Assembly (NCBI RefSeq): GCF_013394085.1 | Contig: NZ_CP040910.1 | Span: 524,387 to 588,386 of the forward strand | Source of the DNA: Limosilactobacillus fermentum | GTDB taxonomy: Bacteria > Bacillota > Bacilli > Lactobacillales > Lactobacillaceae | Direction: 5' to 3' | Length of the DNA: 64,000 nucleotides | In this document: in pieces, positions 46,734 through 54,772 of the stretch | How positions within the stretch are numbered: the first letter of the stretch is position 1 | How the letters are laid out: the number at the start of each line of letters is the position of its first letter | The notes under the pieces: generated by a model | Seen by the model: only the letters and a program-made list of their open reading frames with translations | What the model was told of the DNA's origin: nothing | Databases searched by the model: none | Made by a program: the position numbers and the translations under genes

Positions 46734-46841
46734 GTGGCAAATAACCGCAGGCCCAGAGTCTAAGCAGGACGAAGAACGGTGTGGTTCGCACCAACCGTTC
46801 GCCCGCTCTTACATGCTACCTGCAACGGAGGTTATTTCCAC
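46734..46841 (+). repeat. long palindromic intergenic repeat (copy B)
   Basis: 108 bp folding end to end: GTGG-AAATAACC with GGTTATTTCCAC, GCAGG with CCTGC, and GACGAAGAACGGTGTGG with the CGCACCAACCGTTCGCCC arm. The apical part (GAAGAACGGTG / CACCAACC) matches copies A1 and D, while the basal stem has a different sequence that still pairs. It ends 26 bp before a start codon. Confidence 0.82.
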
Positions 46842-46867
46842 CCACTTTTTAAAGGGGGAGCAAGTCG

Positions 46868-47845
46868 ATGAAAGAAACAGACCTGGCACCGAAGTTAGAA
46901 ATGATCAAAGCGCTCCACCGCCAAGCAAAAGAAGGGAAGACCTTTAAGGACCTGGCGCCCCGTTTGGCATCATTTCAACGGGGCTTACAAAGGCACCGGC
47001 GGACGACAGTTAGTCTCCCGGCCATTACGGAAACGGGACAGGCGATTTTAGAGCAACTGGTGAGCAACCTCAAAAATGACCAGCTAACCGAACTTAGCGA
47101 CACCCAACTGGAGTTGCTCTTGACGCAGTTAGCTAACGAGGACCCAGCCGTTCGTTTTGGTGAGGCGACCTTACTCTTTAACGGGGCCTTAGCCAATGAC
47201 CTGTTGACCAAGGATCAACTTCGGCACGCAATGAACACGCTAAAAAAGTGGGAGATCCTGTTTGACCACATCGAGGAGCCAATCAATAAGGGCGCTGTGC
47301 GCCGGGTGAGCGCGGTGACTGGCCTTGCCTCGCTGCTATATGCCGACCGGGCTGGCTATTTCTTCGTGACCAAAGCAGACCTGAGTGATTTAATTGACCG
47401 GGTGGCGCTAGGCATGTTATGGGAGCATGATAACCGGGGGTACGTTAACCGGTTAGGCTGGATCCAGCTCTTTGGTGAGTACACCGTCTTGGTGGGAGAA
47501 CTATGCCGGCGCAGGGAACTGGTGCGCGGCGAAAAGGTCTTCTTAATGGCGACCTATTTAGTGGCCTACCGCCAACTTAAGGCCCCACTGATCATGGGCG
47601 AAGCTGATGAGGGTGCCGATTTTTTAATTGAAATGATGAATCAACACCCCGTCTACCGCCGCTACTTCATGGTCTTTTTACGTGACTGGCAACGAGACCT
47701 GCAACAAGAACGGCCCCAAAGCGAACAGGGCTGGCACCAGGTCTTTAACTACCGCCGGTTAATGCAGGCCCTGTTGATGAGCGCTGACCTGCCGGAGATT
47801 ATTGCCCGCCAAATTACAAATCAGTCAAATCAAGACGAGCAATGA
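46868..47845 (+). CDS. putative DUF2785-like protein
   Basis: 325-aa soluble, mostly helical protein with no signal peptide or catalytic motif that I can name. It has heat-repeat-like helices, and REPLACED-type conserved spots such as DNRGYVNRLGWIQLFGEYTVLVGEL resemble DUF2785 proteins, but that assignment is tentative. The ATG is preceded by AAAGGGGGAG. Repeat copy B ends 10 bp before that ribosome site. A weak TATACT before ddl lies after it. Confidence 0.6.
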   Translation: MKETDLAPKLEMIKALHRQAKEGKTFKDLAPRLASFQRGLQRHRRTTVSLPAITETGQAILEQLVSNLKNDQLTELSDTQLELLLTQLANEDPAVRFGEATLLFNGALANDLLTKDQLRHAMNTLKKWEILFDHIEEPINKGAVRRVSAVTGLASLLYADRAGYFFVTKADLSDLIDRVALGMLWEHDNRGYVNRLGWIQLFGEYTVLVGELCRRRELVRGEKVFLMATYLVAYRQLKAPLIMGEADEGADFLIEMMNQHPVYRRYFMVFLRDWQRDLQQERPQSEQGWHQVFNYRRLMQALLMSADLPEIIARQITNQSNQDEQ

Positions 47846-47914
47846 AAACTGATTTATGTTATACTTGAGCTTCTAGGAAGCGTACGAAAATTAAATAATA
47901 GATAGGAGCACATC

Positions 47915-49048
47915 ATGACAGAAAAGAAATTACACGTTGCCCTCCTGTTCGGTGGAAACTCATCAGAACACGATGTTTCCAAGCGGTCCGCCCACAATAT
48001 TTACGATGGAATGGACAAGGACAAGTACGATGTGTCAATCTTCATGTTCACTAAGGATGGCATCTTGCTCGACAACGAAGCCTCCCAGCGGATTTTTGAT
48101 GGCGAACCAGAAGATCAAGTGGTTCAAGAGGCCTACCAAAAGATGGATCTCGATGCCCCATTAGCCCCGATTGCCGCCTTAAGCACGGTTAAAGAAATCG
48201 ACTTCTTCTACCCGGTGATTCACGGTAACCTGGGTGAAGACGGGACCGTCCAAGGCCTGTTCCGTCTCCTCAAGAAGCCGTACATTGGCTCAGGGATCGC
48301 GTCTTCGGCTATGTCCTTTGATAAGGACCTCACCAAGCGGATCCTGAACCAAGCCGGGATTCGGAACACGAAGTACCTGTTGGTCACCCCGCAAAACAAG
48401 GATCAATACTCCTGGTCGCGGATCAAAGAAGAGCTAGGGGACCTGGTCTTCGTTAAGCCGGCCAAGCAAGGGTCTTCCGTTGGGATTCACAAGGTTGATA
48501 CCGAAGAGGAATACGAGACGGCCATGAAGGATGCCTTCACTTACGACTACAAGGTTCTGGTTGAAGCTGGGATTAAGAACCCGCGGGAAATCGAAATCTC
48601 GATTCTGGGGAACGAAAATCCGATTGCCTCTAAGTTAGGGGGGATTCGGGTACCAGAGGGTGACGAATTCTACGACTACGAAAACAAGTTTGTCGACGCT
48701 TCCGGGGTGGTCTTTGACCTGCCGGTAATCGTTGACGACGACTTAGCCAAGGAAATCACCGACATGGCCCTGAAGGCCTACGAAGCATTAGGGATGAAGG
48801 GGATGGCCCGGATCGACTTCTTGGTAGACGAAGACGGCGTCCCGTACCTGGGCGAACCAAACACGCTGCCAGGCTTCACCAATATCTCCTTGTATCCACA
48901 AATGTGGAATATTTCGGGGATTAGTTACTCCGAATTGATTGATCGTCTGATTCAACTCGGGATTGAAGAATTTGAACACGAAGGCCAGCTCCGGTACGAC
49001 TTCAAGGCCCTGGGGGTCGAAAAGGTCGGCGAAAAGCGTTATAACTAG
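47915..49048 (+). CDS. ddl: D-alanine--D-alanine/D-lactate ligase
   Basis: 377-aa ATP-grasp ligase making the terminal dipeptide (or depsipeptide) of peptidoglycan precursors. Motifs: LFGGNSSEHDVSKRSA, HGNLGEDGTVQGLF, FVKPAKQGSSVGI, ARIDFLVDEDG and GEPNTLPGFTNISLYP. The residue that sets acceptor choice is Phe259 (YENKF), where D-Ala-D-Ala ligases have Tyr. By the Leuconostoc/Lactobacillus precedent this predicts D-Ala-D-Lac synthesis and intrinsic vancomycin resistance. GATAGGAG precedes the ATG. Confidence 0.95.
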   Translation: MTEKKLHVALLFGGNSSEHDVSKRSAHNIYDGMDKDKYDVSIFMFTKDGILLDNEASQRIFDGEPEDQVVQEAYQKMDLDAPLAPIAALSTVKEIDFFYPVIHGNLGEDGTVQGLFRLLKKPYIGSGIASSAMSFDKDLTKRILNQAGIRNTKYLLVTPQNKDQYSWSRIKEELGDLVFVKPAKQGSSVGIHKVDTEEEYETAMKDAFTYDYKVLVEAGIKNPREIEISILGNENPIASKLGGIRVPEGDEFYDYENKFVDASGVVFDLPVIVDDDLAKEITDMALKAYEALGMKGMARIDFLVDEDGVPYLGEPNTLPGFTNISLYPQMWNISGISYSELIDRLIQLGIEEFEHEGQLRYDFKALGVEKVGEKRYN

Positions 49049-49056
49049 TTTTGCCC

Positions 49057-49087
49057 AAGAAGTGGTCCTGTACTGCTTCTTTTTTTG
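49057..49087 (+). terminator. ddl terminator
   Basis: AAGAAG and CTTCTT close a hairpin (with inner AGTGG/TACTG pairing) and T7 follows. Confidence 0.8.
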
Positions 49088-49466
49088 ACTTTTCGAAAAT
49101 CTGATGATAAATTAAGTTAAGCGAGTTACTAAGCTAACTTTATAAAAGCCATCAATCCTGTGATTTCACCTTGCAGTTATAAATGATTTCAAGTAAAATC
49201 CAAAGAGTACATTTGGTTTTCAGCTCAATTATTGGATGATATATATAAATAATGTGAACTTATCACAAATCATTATTGATAAGATTATGCTTTTATTCAA
49301 TAAAAGATGGTTTTTGCGCCCTATGATGGTATAAAGTAAGTCAGTAACGTAATAGCCGAATTTATGATATGATAAAACTAAATAAAAAAGTTATTATCTA
49401 GTTAGTTCAATCAGAAAAGAGTTGAGCAATCAAACAACCATACGATACAGAAAAGAAGTGATTATA
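49088..49466 (+). other. AT-rich intergenic region ahead of the Rgg-like regulator
   Basis: About 380 bp, markedly richer in A and T than its neighbours. It contains one short frame with no clear ribosome site (49236-49334, 32 aa, MIYINNVNLSQIIIDK...). TATATATAAAT at 49240 and TATGATATGATAAAA near 49364-49378 could serve as -10 elements. No RNA gene or known binding site is recognised. Confidence 0.5.
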
Positions 49467-50312
49467 ATGCGATTAAAGGGAGAAGTTTTAAAACAGGTAC
49501 GCCGTAAGCGGGGATTGTCCCAAACGGCGTTGGCCGAGGGAATTTGTACCCAAGCGACCATTTCCTTAATGGAAAAGCAAAACCGGATTCCAAAGATGAA
49601 TATTTTAACGTCTTTGTGTGCCCGCTTGGACATTCCGGTGGACCGGATCATCGAAAACGATGACGTTTCAATGACGGTCTTCTTTGATCAAATCAGTTTG
49701 ATGTTAGTCAACCATGACTTTGAAGGAGCCCGCAAGAAGCTGAACCGGGTGAAGGTCAAGAAGCTACAAAATGATTTTGACAAGCAACACTACTACTACC
49801 TCTTGGGGATGCTCCAAGTGGCGAGTGACCAAGTGGATGATGCCATCTTTAACTTTGAGCTGATTTTGACGCAATTCTCCACCACCAGTGCCAACATCTA
49901 CTTGGCCATGACCACGATTGGGATGGCCTTGGCATACGAGAAGCGCGGTGACACCGAAAAGGCGCTCCAGTTTGTCGGGCGGGCAATCCACCTGATCGAT
50001 GACAAGCAGCTTAACGGTGGTAAGCGGCAATGGATCATCTTGTACCACGAGATTTCCGGCCTGTACTATCGTTTAGGCCGGTACCGGCGGGCAATTTCAA
50101 TGGCTGGACGGGGAATTAAGATCTGCCGGGAAGAGCAAACACTCTTCTTATTGGGTGGTCTTTACATGACCCGTGGCCAGGCGCAAGCTAAGTTAGGCCA
50201 GGGCGACGTGGCCCAGGAAAGCTTAACCGTCGCCCTTTCAATCTACAAGATCATGGAAGACGACACCGCACAAGAGACGCTCTCACAAGAATTGAGTCAA
50301 TTAGTTGAATAA
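49467..50312 (+). CDS. Rgg/PlcR-like HTH-TPR regulator
   Basis: 281 aa. The N-terminal Xre-type helix-turn-helix (about 5-60) has LSQTALAEGICTQATISLMEKQ. The C-terminal part, about 75-280, is made of tetratricopeptide-like helices (FDKQHYYYLLGMLQVA, YLAMTTIGMALAYEKRGDTEKAL, YHEISGLYYRLGRYRRAISMA). The architecture is that of RRNPP-type peptide-responsive regulators. A cognate peptide gene is not evident; a weak 32-aa frame lies upstream. ATG 49467 has AGAAGTG upstream, and the longer frame is not supported. Confidence 0.85.
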   Translation: MRLKGEVLKQVRRKRGLSQTALAEGICTQATISLMEKQNRIPKMNILTSLCARLDIPVDRIIENDDVSMTVFFDQISLMLVNHDFEGARKKLNRVKVKKLQNDFDKQHYYYLLGMLQVASDQVDDAIFNFELILTQFSTTSANIYLAMTTIGMALAYEKRGDTEKALQFVGRAIHLIDDKQLNGGKRQWIILYHEISGLYYRLGRYRRAISMAGRGIKICREEQTLFLLGGLYMTRGQAQAKLGQGDVAQESLTVALSIYKIMEDDTAQETLSQELSQLVE

Positions 50313-50316
50313 CCAA

Positions 50317-50359
50317 AACAACGCCCCCGCTTACCAATCTGGTAGGCGGGGGCGTTGTT
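50317..50359. terminator. bidirectional terminator between the regulator and uspA
   Basis: AACAACGCCCCCGC-TTACCA pairs with TGGTA-GGCGGGGGCGTTGTT; a very strong stem serving converging genes. Confidence 0.92.
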
Positions 50360-50367
50360 ATTAGTTA

Positions 50368-50847
50368 CTAGTGCTTTTTAAAGGAAGTCGGTTGGTTGTC
50401 GAGGTCGGTCCGGACTACGAGGACGTCACAGATGGCCATCCGGGTAACGTATTCGGTAACTGAACCGATTAAGATCCTTTCTACGGCGTTTAAACCAGTA
50501 GCCCCAATCATGATCAGGTCAGCGTGCATCTTTTCTGGCACTTCCCGGGAGATTAGGGTCTTCGGGGCACCGTATTCAATCGTGTAAGACACGTTGGTCA
50601 AACCTTGCTTCTTGGCGTAGTCAACGTATTGATCCAAGGTTTGCTTGGCGGTCTTAGTTACTTGTTCTACCATTGACGAGTCGAAACTAGAAACGTTTTG
50701 GAAGGCACGGGTGTCAACGACGTGCAGGAGCTGCAATTCGGTATCTGCACCGTTCCGTAGTGCAACGGCAACGGCCTTCTTAAAGGCTAGTTCGGCTTCC
50801 TTGGAACCATCGACGGGCACCAGGATGTGTTGGTATTGTTGAGTCAT
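50368..50847 (-). CDS. universal stress protein UspA family
   Basis: 159-aa nucleotide-binding stress protein. VPVDGSKEAELAFKKA at the N-terminus and the ATP-binding C-terminal motif GATGLNAVERILIGSVTEYV (G-2x-G-9x-G-S/T) are complete, so it should bind ATP. Such proteins form dimers in the cytoplasm and are induced by stress or starvation; the exact role here is unknown. GGGGGTAG lies upstream of the ATG. Confidence 0.93.
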   Translation of the reverse strand: MTQQYQHILVPVDGSKEAELAFKKAVAVALRNGADTELQLLHVVDTRAFQNVSSFDSSMVEQVTKTAKQTLDQYVDYAKKQGLTNVSYTIEYGAPKTLISREVPEKMHADLIMIGATGLNAVERILIGSVTEYVTRMAICDVLVVRTDLDNQPTSFKKH

Positions 50848-50925
50848 AATCGGCTACCCCCTTGTTTATTATCTATCCCTATTCTACACCTTTGAAAGGG
50901 TTTACGCAAAGTAAGTCTACAAAAG

Positions 50926-51210
50926 CTAGGGGATTAAGGTCCGGACCACCGTTAAAGTCATTGCTAATTCAAGCAAACAAGCGACGGCAATTGCGCTCAA
51001 GGTAATCACCACCGAGCAGGTCAGGGCCAAGATTTCAATGATTACGGCCACTATGATTAACGCTACCCCCCAAAAGAGGTAGAGGCCGGGCATTGGGACC
51101 GCCCCCTTTAAGTGGAGGTTAAAGAGCGGGCGGTGGCGGTGGGTTAGTAGGTAGCCCCCCTCAATTAGCAGGATTAGGTTGAAACAGGCGGTGAGCAGTT
51201 GGATCAGCAT
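50926..51210 (-). CDS. small membrane protein, unknown
   Basis: 94 aa with three hydrophobic helices (about 3-20, 42-62, 65-88). The ATG at 51210 is preceded by GGAGGAATTACC; the longer frame passes through the 6S RNA gene and is rejected. It lies between uspA and the 6S RNA terminator, just 16 bp after that terminator, so it may receive read-through or use an unseen promoter. No family is recognised. Confidence 0.7.
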   Translation of the reverse strand: MLIQLLTACFNLILLIEGGYLLTHRHRPLFNLHLKGAVPMPGLYLFWGVALIIVAVIIEILALTCSVVITLSAIAVACLLELAMTLTVVRTLIP

Positions 51211-51225
51211 GGTAATTCCTCCTAA

Positions 51226-51252
51226 TAAAAAAGCCAGGCCGGCTAGCCTGGT
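51226..51252 (-). terminator. terminator downstream of the 6S RNA gene
   Basis: On the minus strand AACCAGGC-TAGCC-GGCCTGGCT forms a hairpin followed by T6. Confidence 0.85.
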
Positions 51253-51264
51253 TAAAAGGTATGT

Positions 51265-51453
51265 ATCAAGCTCCGTTCGTGCCGTTAATTGTCCGACAGT
51301 GTTGACCTGTGTGTAAGACAGGTGGGACATGGCAGTTTAGCATTCGGCTACCAAGAGAAAAGGCATGTCGTAAACTAAACGAAGCACTCGTCCCAAAGTA
51401 ATAAGACTGTAAGGCAAACCTGCTAGATAGACAAGGCGTACACAACAGAGCTT
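51265..51453 (-). ncRNA. ssrS: 6S RNA
   Basis: About 190-nt non-coding gene that would bind and restrain sigma-A RNA polymerase. The ends close into a stem: AAGCTCTGTT at the 5' end (51453-51444) pairs with AACGGAGCTT at the 3' end (51277-51268), extended by GTG/CAC. The interior has short stems flanking a large bubble (for example CACCTGTCTTACACACAGGT at about 51301-51322). It has its own promoter and terminator, no open frame, and lies beside rarA, a conserved location for 6S RNA in Firmicutes. The identity rests on structure and context, not on a search. Confidence 0.75.
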
Positions 51454-51458
51454 CTATA

Positions 51459-51490
51459 AGTATATTAGCACATGCTTGGCCAATCTTCAA
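51459..51490 (-). promoter_or_regulatory. 6S RNA promoter
   Basis: On the minus strand TATACT (51464-51459) sits 6 bp before the inferred 5' end. TTGAAG (about 51490-51485) or TTGGCC may be the -35; TGCTAATAT just upstream gives an alternative extended -10 with 17-bp spacing from TTGAAG. Confidence 0.6.
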
Positions 51491-51491
51491 A

Positions 51492-52784
51492 TTAGCGCTG
51501 GGGAGGTTGCTGACCGCGCTGGGCCGCCAAAAGTTGGCGGTATTGCTTGGCAAAGGCGCGTTCGAAAGTCCCGTTTTGCTTGGGCTGGTAGTACTGATCG
51601 TTTTTAATCCGGTCGGGGAGGTACTGCTGGGCGACCCAGTCCTCGGGGTAGTCGTGCGGGTAGCGGTAGGTGACCCCGCGCCCCAGCTTTTGGGCCCCTT
51701 GGTAGTGGGCATCCTTTAGGTGATCAGGCACGGCGCCGCTATTGCCCTGGTTGACGCGGGCAAGCGCCGCGTCAATGGCGGCAATGGCCGAATTGGACTT
51801 GGGGGAGAGGCAGAGTTCAATGACCGCGTTGGCTAACGGAATCCGCGCCTCGGGGAAGCCGATCCGCTCCGCAGCTTGGACCGCCGTGACCGCCCGTTCG
51901 ACGGCCGGCGGGTTGGCCAGCCCGATGTCTTCGTAAGCGATCACCACTAGCCGCCGGGCGATGCTAACCAGGTCTCCGGCCGCAATTAACTGGGCGAGGT
52001 AGTGGAGGGCGGCGTCGGTATCGGAGCCGCGGATCGACTTTTGAAAGGCCGAAATGACGTCGTAGTGGCCGTCGCCGTCCTTGTCGGCGACCAGCGACCG
52101 CTTTTGCACCGATTCTTCGATCACGGAAAGGGTGAGGTAAATTTGACCATCGCTCGCCGGTGCGGTGGAGCGGGCCGCGAGCTCTAACCCATTCAAGGCG
52201 CTGCGCAAATCACCGTTGGTGGCGGTGATTAACTGGGTGCGGGCGTCGTCATCAAGGACGAGGGGTAATTTTCCCAGTCCCCGTTGCGGGTCCTTTAGCG
52301 CTCGGTCGATGGCCAGGCCAACCTCAGCTGCGGTCAGGGGTTTTACTTCAAAGATCTGGGCCCGGCTCCGGATGGCCGGGTTAATGGCAATGTAGGGGTT
52401 TTCGGTCGTTGCCCCGATTAAGACGATCCGGCCGCTCTCCAAGTGGGGTAAGAGGAAGTCTTGCTTAGCCTTATCGAGGCGGTGGATTTCGTCGAGCAAT
52501 AAGATAACGGTACCGGACATCTTGGCCTCTTCGGCCACCACTTGCAGGTCCTTTTTGCTATCGGTGGCGGCGTTTAAGGTCCGAAAGGCGTACTTAGTCG
52601 AACCGGCAATGGCGCTGGCGATGCTGGTCTTCCCGGTGCCCGGCGGCCCATATAGGATCATCGAAGAGAGCATCCGGGCCTCAACCATCCGCCAGATGAT
52701 CTTGCCAGGGCCAATTAAGTGTTGCTGGCCGACCACTTCGTCCAAGGTGCGGGGCCGCATGCGAAAGGCAAGGGGTTCCATCAT
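51492..52784 (-). CDS. rarA: replication-associated recombination ATPase RarA (MgsA)
   Basis: 430-aa AAA+ clamp-loader-like ATPase acting at stalled replication forks. Walker A is GPPGTGKTSIA (about 46-56), Walker B LLLDEIHRLD, sensor 1 IGATTENP, followed by the RarA-type C-terminal tetramerisation domain (HYDVISAFQKSIRGSD, DAHYQGAQKLGRG). Its ATG overlaps the stop of the upstream yueI-like gene (ATGA), so translation is coupled. The tail is rich in Gln. Confidence 0.95.
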   Translation of the reverse strand: MMEPLAFRMRPRTLDEVVGQQHLIGPGKIIWRMVEARMLSSMILYGPPGTGKTSIASAIAGSTKYAFRTLNAATDSKKDLQVVAEEAKMSGTVILLLDEIHRLDKAKQDFLLPHLESGRIVLIGATTENPYIAINPAIRSRAQIFEVKPLTAAEVGLAIDRALKDPQRGLGKLPLVLDDDARTQLITATNGDLRSALNGLELAARSTAPASDGQIYLTLSVIEESVQKRSLVADKDGDGHYDVISAFQKSIRGSDTDAALHYLAQLIAAGDLVSIARRLVVIAYEDIGLANPPAVERAVTAVQAAERIGFPEARIPLANAVIELCLSPKSNSAIAAIDAALARVNQGNSGAVPDHLKDAHYQGAQKLGRGVTYRYPHDYPEDWVAQQYLPDRIKNDQYYQPKQNGTFERAFAKQYRQLLAAQRGQQPPQR

Positions 52785-53254
52785 TCCTGCCCCCCCTTTT
52801 TAAAGAGGCGTTGCCACCAGGATAATTGGGGCGCCGGCTGGTCTTGAGCGGCGGCTGGAACCGGGTAGCGCTTGGCCACGTCAATTGGTGACTGGTAGAC
52901 GGCGTCATCAGCGGCCATCACTAAAGCCAAGCGGTCCGGGTCGGTCTTAAACTGGGGGTCGGTTTTTAAGGTGAAGTTGCCGCCGGCCTGGGCAATTACT
53001 TGGACGTAGGGGTGGGTCAATTGATCGGGGAGGTTACCGTTGATGAAGACCTGGGTGACCACCCCCTTTTTTAGTTCGGTTTCGACGGCGGTTGTCCAGG
53101 AGCGCTCCTTAATCTGGGCGTTGCTGATGGTTAAACAAACCCGTTCCCGAAAGGTACCTAAGTAGCGCCGTTGCTCATCGGGGTTAATCTTGGGCGTGCC
53201 GTAAACCCCGTTTTGCAGGCGCTGTTCTAAGCTGCTTTTTTCTTGGTTATCCAT
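52781..53254 (-). CDS. YueI-like (DUF1694) protein
   Basis: 157-aa soluble protein. EQRLQNGVYGTPKINPDEQRRYLGTFRERV and LTISNAQI are typical of the YueI/DUF1694 family of Bacilli, whose function is unknown. An Ala/Pro/Gln stretch (VPAAAQDQPAP) links to a basic amphipathic C-terminus (WWQRLFKKGG) that could touch the membrane. I take ATG 53254 (MDNQEKSS), with AAGGAGGACT upstream. It is co-translated with rarA. Confidence 0.82.
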   Translation of the reverse strand: MDNQEKSSLEQRLQNGVYGTPKINPDEQRRYLGTFRERVCLTISNAQIKERSWTTAVETELKKGVVTQVFINGNLPDQLTHPYVQVIAQAGGNFTLKTDPQFKTDPDRLALVMAADDAVYQSPIDVAKRYPVPAAAQDQPAPQLSWWQRLFKKGGQE

Positions 53255-53294
53255 GCCAGTCCTCCTTTTCGTGTTCCCATTGTAGCACACCACG

Positions 53295-53319
53295 AAAAAA
53301 GACCCGCCGAAGCGAGCCT
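53295..53319 (-). terminator. terminator of the VOC-protein gene
   Basis: On the minus strand AGGCTCGC-TTCG-GCGGGTCT with wobble pairs and a T6 tail. Confidence 0.8.
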
Positions 53320-53343
53320 GAATTAAGAATATAGGAGGTATGA

Positions 53344-53754
53344 TTAGCCCTTAACGATTTGGCAGAATTCAATCGTTTCGGCGTTGGGGCCTTCAATGTT
53401 GAAGAACTTGATCCCGTGATCCCAGAAGTCGAGGTGTTGGACTTCTGTTTCCTTCATCGTGAAGCCAGTGGCCTTGGCGGCCTTGTAAGCGGCGTCGGCG
53501 TCGGAGGTGTTTAAAGACAGGTGGTTGATCGCCCCGGTCTTCTTAACGGCGCCGTCACCAGTCCAGATTTCAAGGGTCAAGTGGGCGTAGGACATGAAGA
53601 CCACTTGGTTGCCCTTATCGTCAGTGTCAAAGTTCCCGGTCATCTTGAAACCCAACTTTTCCCAGAAGGCGACCGTCTTGTCGAGGTCGTCGGTTGGGAT
53701 GCCAACGTGTTGAAGATCGTCAAAGTAACCCGCTAAGCTCTTGTTAAATGCCAT
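53344..53754 (-). CDS. VOC-family (glyoxalase/bleomycin resistance-like) protein
   Basis: 136-aa vicinal-oxygen-chelate fold with two beta-alpha-beta-beta-beta modules. LQHVGIPTDDLDKTVAFWEKLGFKM is the usual opening, with His as metal ligand; INHLSLNTSD supplies a second His and AETIEFCQ the final Glu. Candidate metal ligands of a glyoxalase I-like enzyme are therefore present, but members of this family have many roles and the substrate is unknown. It starts 37 bp after the membrane-protein gene on the same strand. Confidence 0.88.
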   Translation of the reverse strand: MAFNKSLAGYFDDLQHVGIPTDDLDKTVAFWEKLGFKMTGNFDTDDKGNQVVFMSYAHLTLEIWTGDGAVKKTGAINHLSLNTSDADAAYKAAKATGFTMKETEVQHLDFWDHGIKFFNIEGPNAETIEFCQIVKG

Positions 53755-53790
53755 GATAATTCCTCGCTTTCAAAATCAAACAACAAACAA

Positions 53791-54537
53791 CTAGTTCCCA
53801 AGGTCCAAGGCTTGGTGCTTTAACTTCGGGAAGATCAACTTATCGGCCAAGCCCGTGATCCCACCTTGGAAGAGGAGGGCAAAGATCGTCCCCAACCCGA
53901 AGTTGGCCAGGCCCATTGCTGGGATGGCGGCCAAAGCCATGATCGTTGGCGGAATGTATGAAGCCCACATAGCCAAGGTGGCGTTGCCCTTGAAGTAGCG
54001 GAAGCGCAGGATCTGGAACAGGTCATCGGCCGGGTGCAAGACCAGGTTGACCCGCTGGTAGATCGAGATCGCCACCCCGATGAAGGTCACCCCTAAGAAA
54101 TTGATCAAGACGTAGAGGATGATCATCAGCAGGGAGTGGGCGTCGGGCATGATCCGGTTGAAGATGTTGGAGAACCACTGGATGAAAATTGAGAACGGCA
54201 GCATGAACAAGAAGTTCCCGAAAATCCGGTGCCAGTCCCACTTGTGCATTAAGATGGCGTTTAGAACGGAAGTCAGCATCCCCAGGATCATGAAGGCCCA
54301 AAAGAGCGCCATCGAATTTCCTTTACCTAGGACGGCGTAACCGAGGTTATTTTCGGCGGCGGTCCAGTAGGCGGATCCTAAAAATTGCGGGTGGATGTGG
54401 GAACTGGTGACCAAGGTTAAGACGTTCCCCATCGAGTTAACGACGATTGAAAGGGCGAAGTAAGCCAGGGAGGCGGACATTGAAATGGTCCGGCCTTGTA
54501 CCGGCTTGCTAGTCGCACTAGCAGCATTTGATTCCAT
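53791..54537 (-). CDS. multi-pass membrane protein, YczE/YitT-like
   Basis: 248 aa with about six hydrophobic helices. The first is SLAYFALSIVVNSMGNVL, followed by GLGxxxxxG-like segments and an N-terminal Ser/Ala-rich cytosolic lead. It resembles the YczE/YyaS group of membrane proteins; the transport role, if any, is unknown. ATG 54537 has AAGGAG upstream and the longer frame is not needed. The VOC gene follows it. Confidence 0.72.
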   Translation of the reverse strand: MESNAASATSKPVQGRTISMSASLAYFALSIVVNSMGNVLTLVTSSHIHPQFLGSAYWTAAENNLGYAVLGKGNSMALFWAFMILGMLTSVLNAILMHKWDWHRIFGNFLFMLPFSIFIQWFSNIFNRIMPDAHSLLMIILYVLINFLGVTFIGVAISIYQRVNLVLHPADDLFQILRFRYFKGNATLAMWASYIPPTIMALAAIPAMGLANFGLGTIFALLFQGGITGLADKLIFPKLKHQALDLGN

Positions 54538-54734
54538 AATCTTATTCTCCTTCTCGTTGGTGAAATTATTCACTTACGGTTACTAAATTTACGACTGGTT
54601 CGGTTCTATGTCAAGCGGTTGACAGAAAAAAGTTGCCGACCAGGGAAAGTTAGTTAAATCAACGCAACGCCCCGCTATATAATTAGCGGCGATTGGCCAT
54701 GCAATCGCCTTCACAAATGGTGTGAAAAAGAGCA

Positions 54735-54766
54735 CAAAAAAGGCCCGTTCTACAAGGAAAACGGGC
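54735..54766 (-). terminator. yitT-type gene terminator
   Basis: On the minus strand GCCCGTTTTCC and GAACGGGC pair, followed by CTTTTTTG. The stretch 54538-54734 upstream of the 53791-54537 gene holds its presumed promoter but nothing clear. Confidence 0.85.
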
Positions 54767-54772
54767 GTAAAC

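Noticed and set aside
46666-46947. 93-aa open frame downstream of the GcvH-like gene
   Set aside because: It runs through the terminator, the 25-bp box and the long palindrome and overlaps the real gene at 46868; no ribosome site.
51266-51712. 148-aa minus-strand frame across the end of rarA and the 6S gene
   Set aside because: Out of frame with rarA and passes through a structured RNA gene with its own promoter and terminator.
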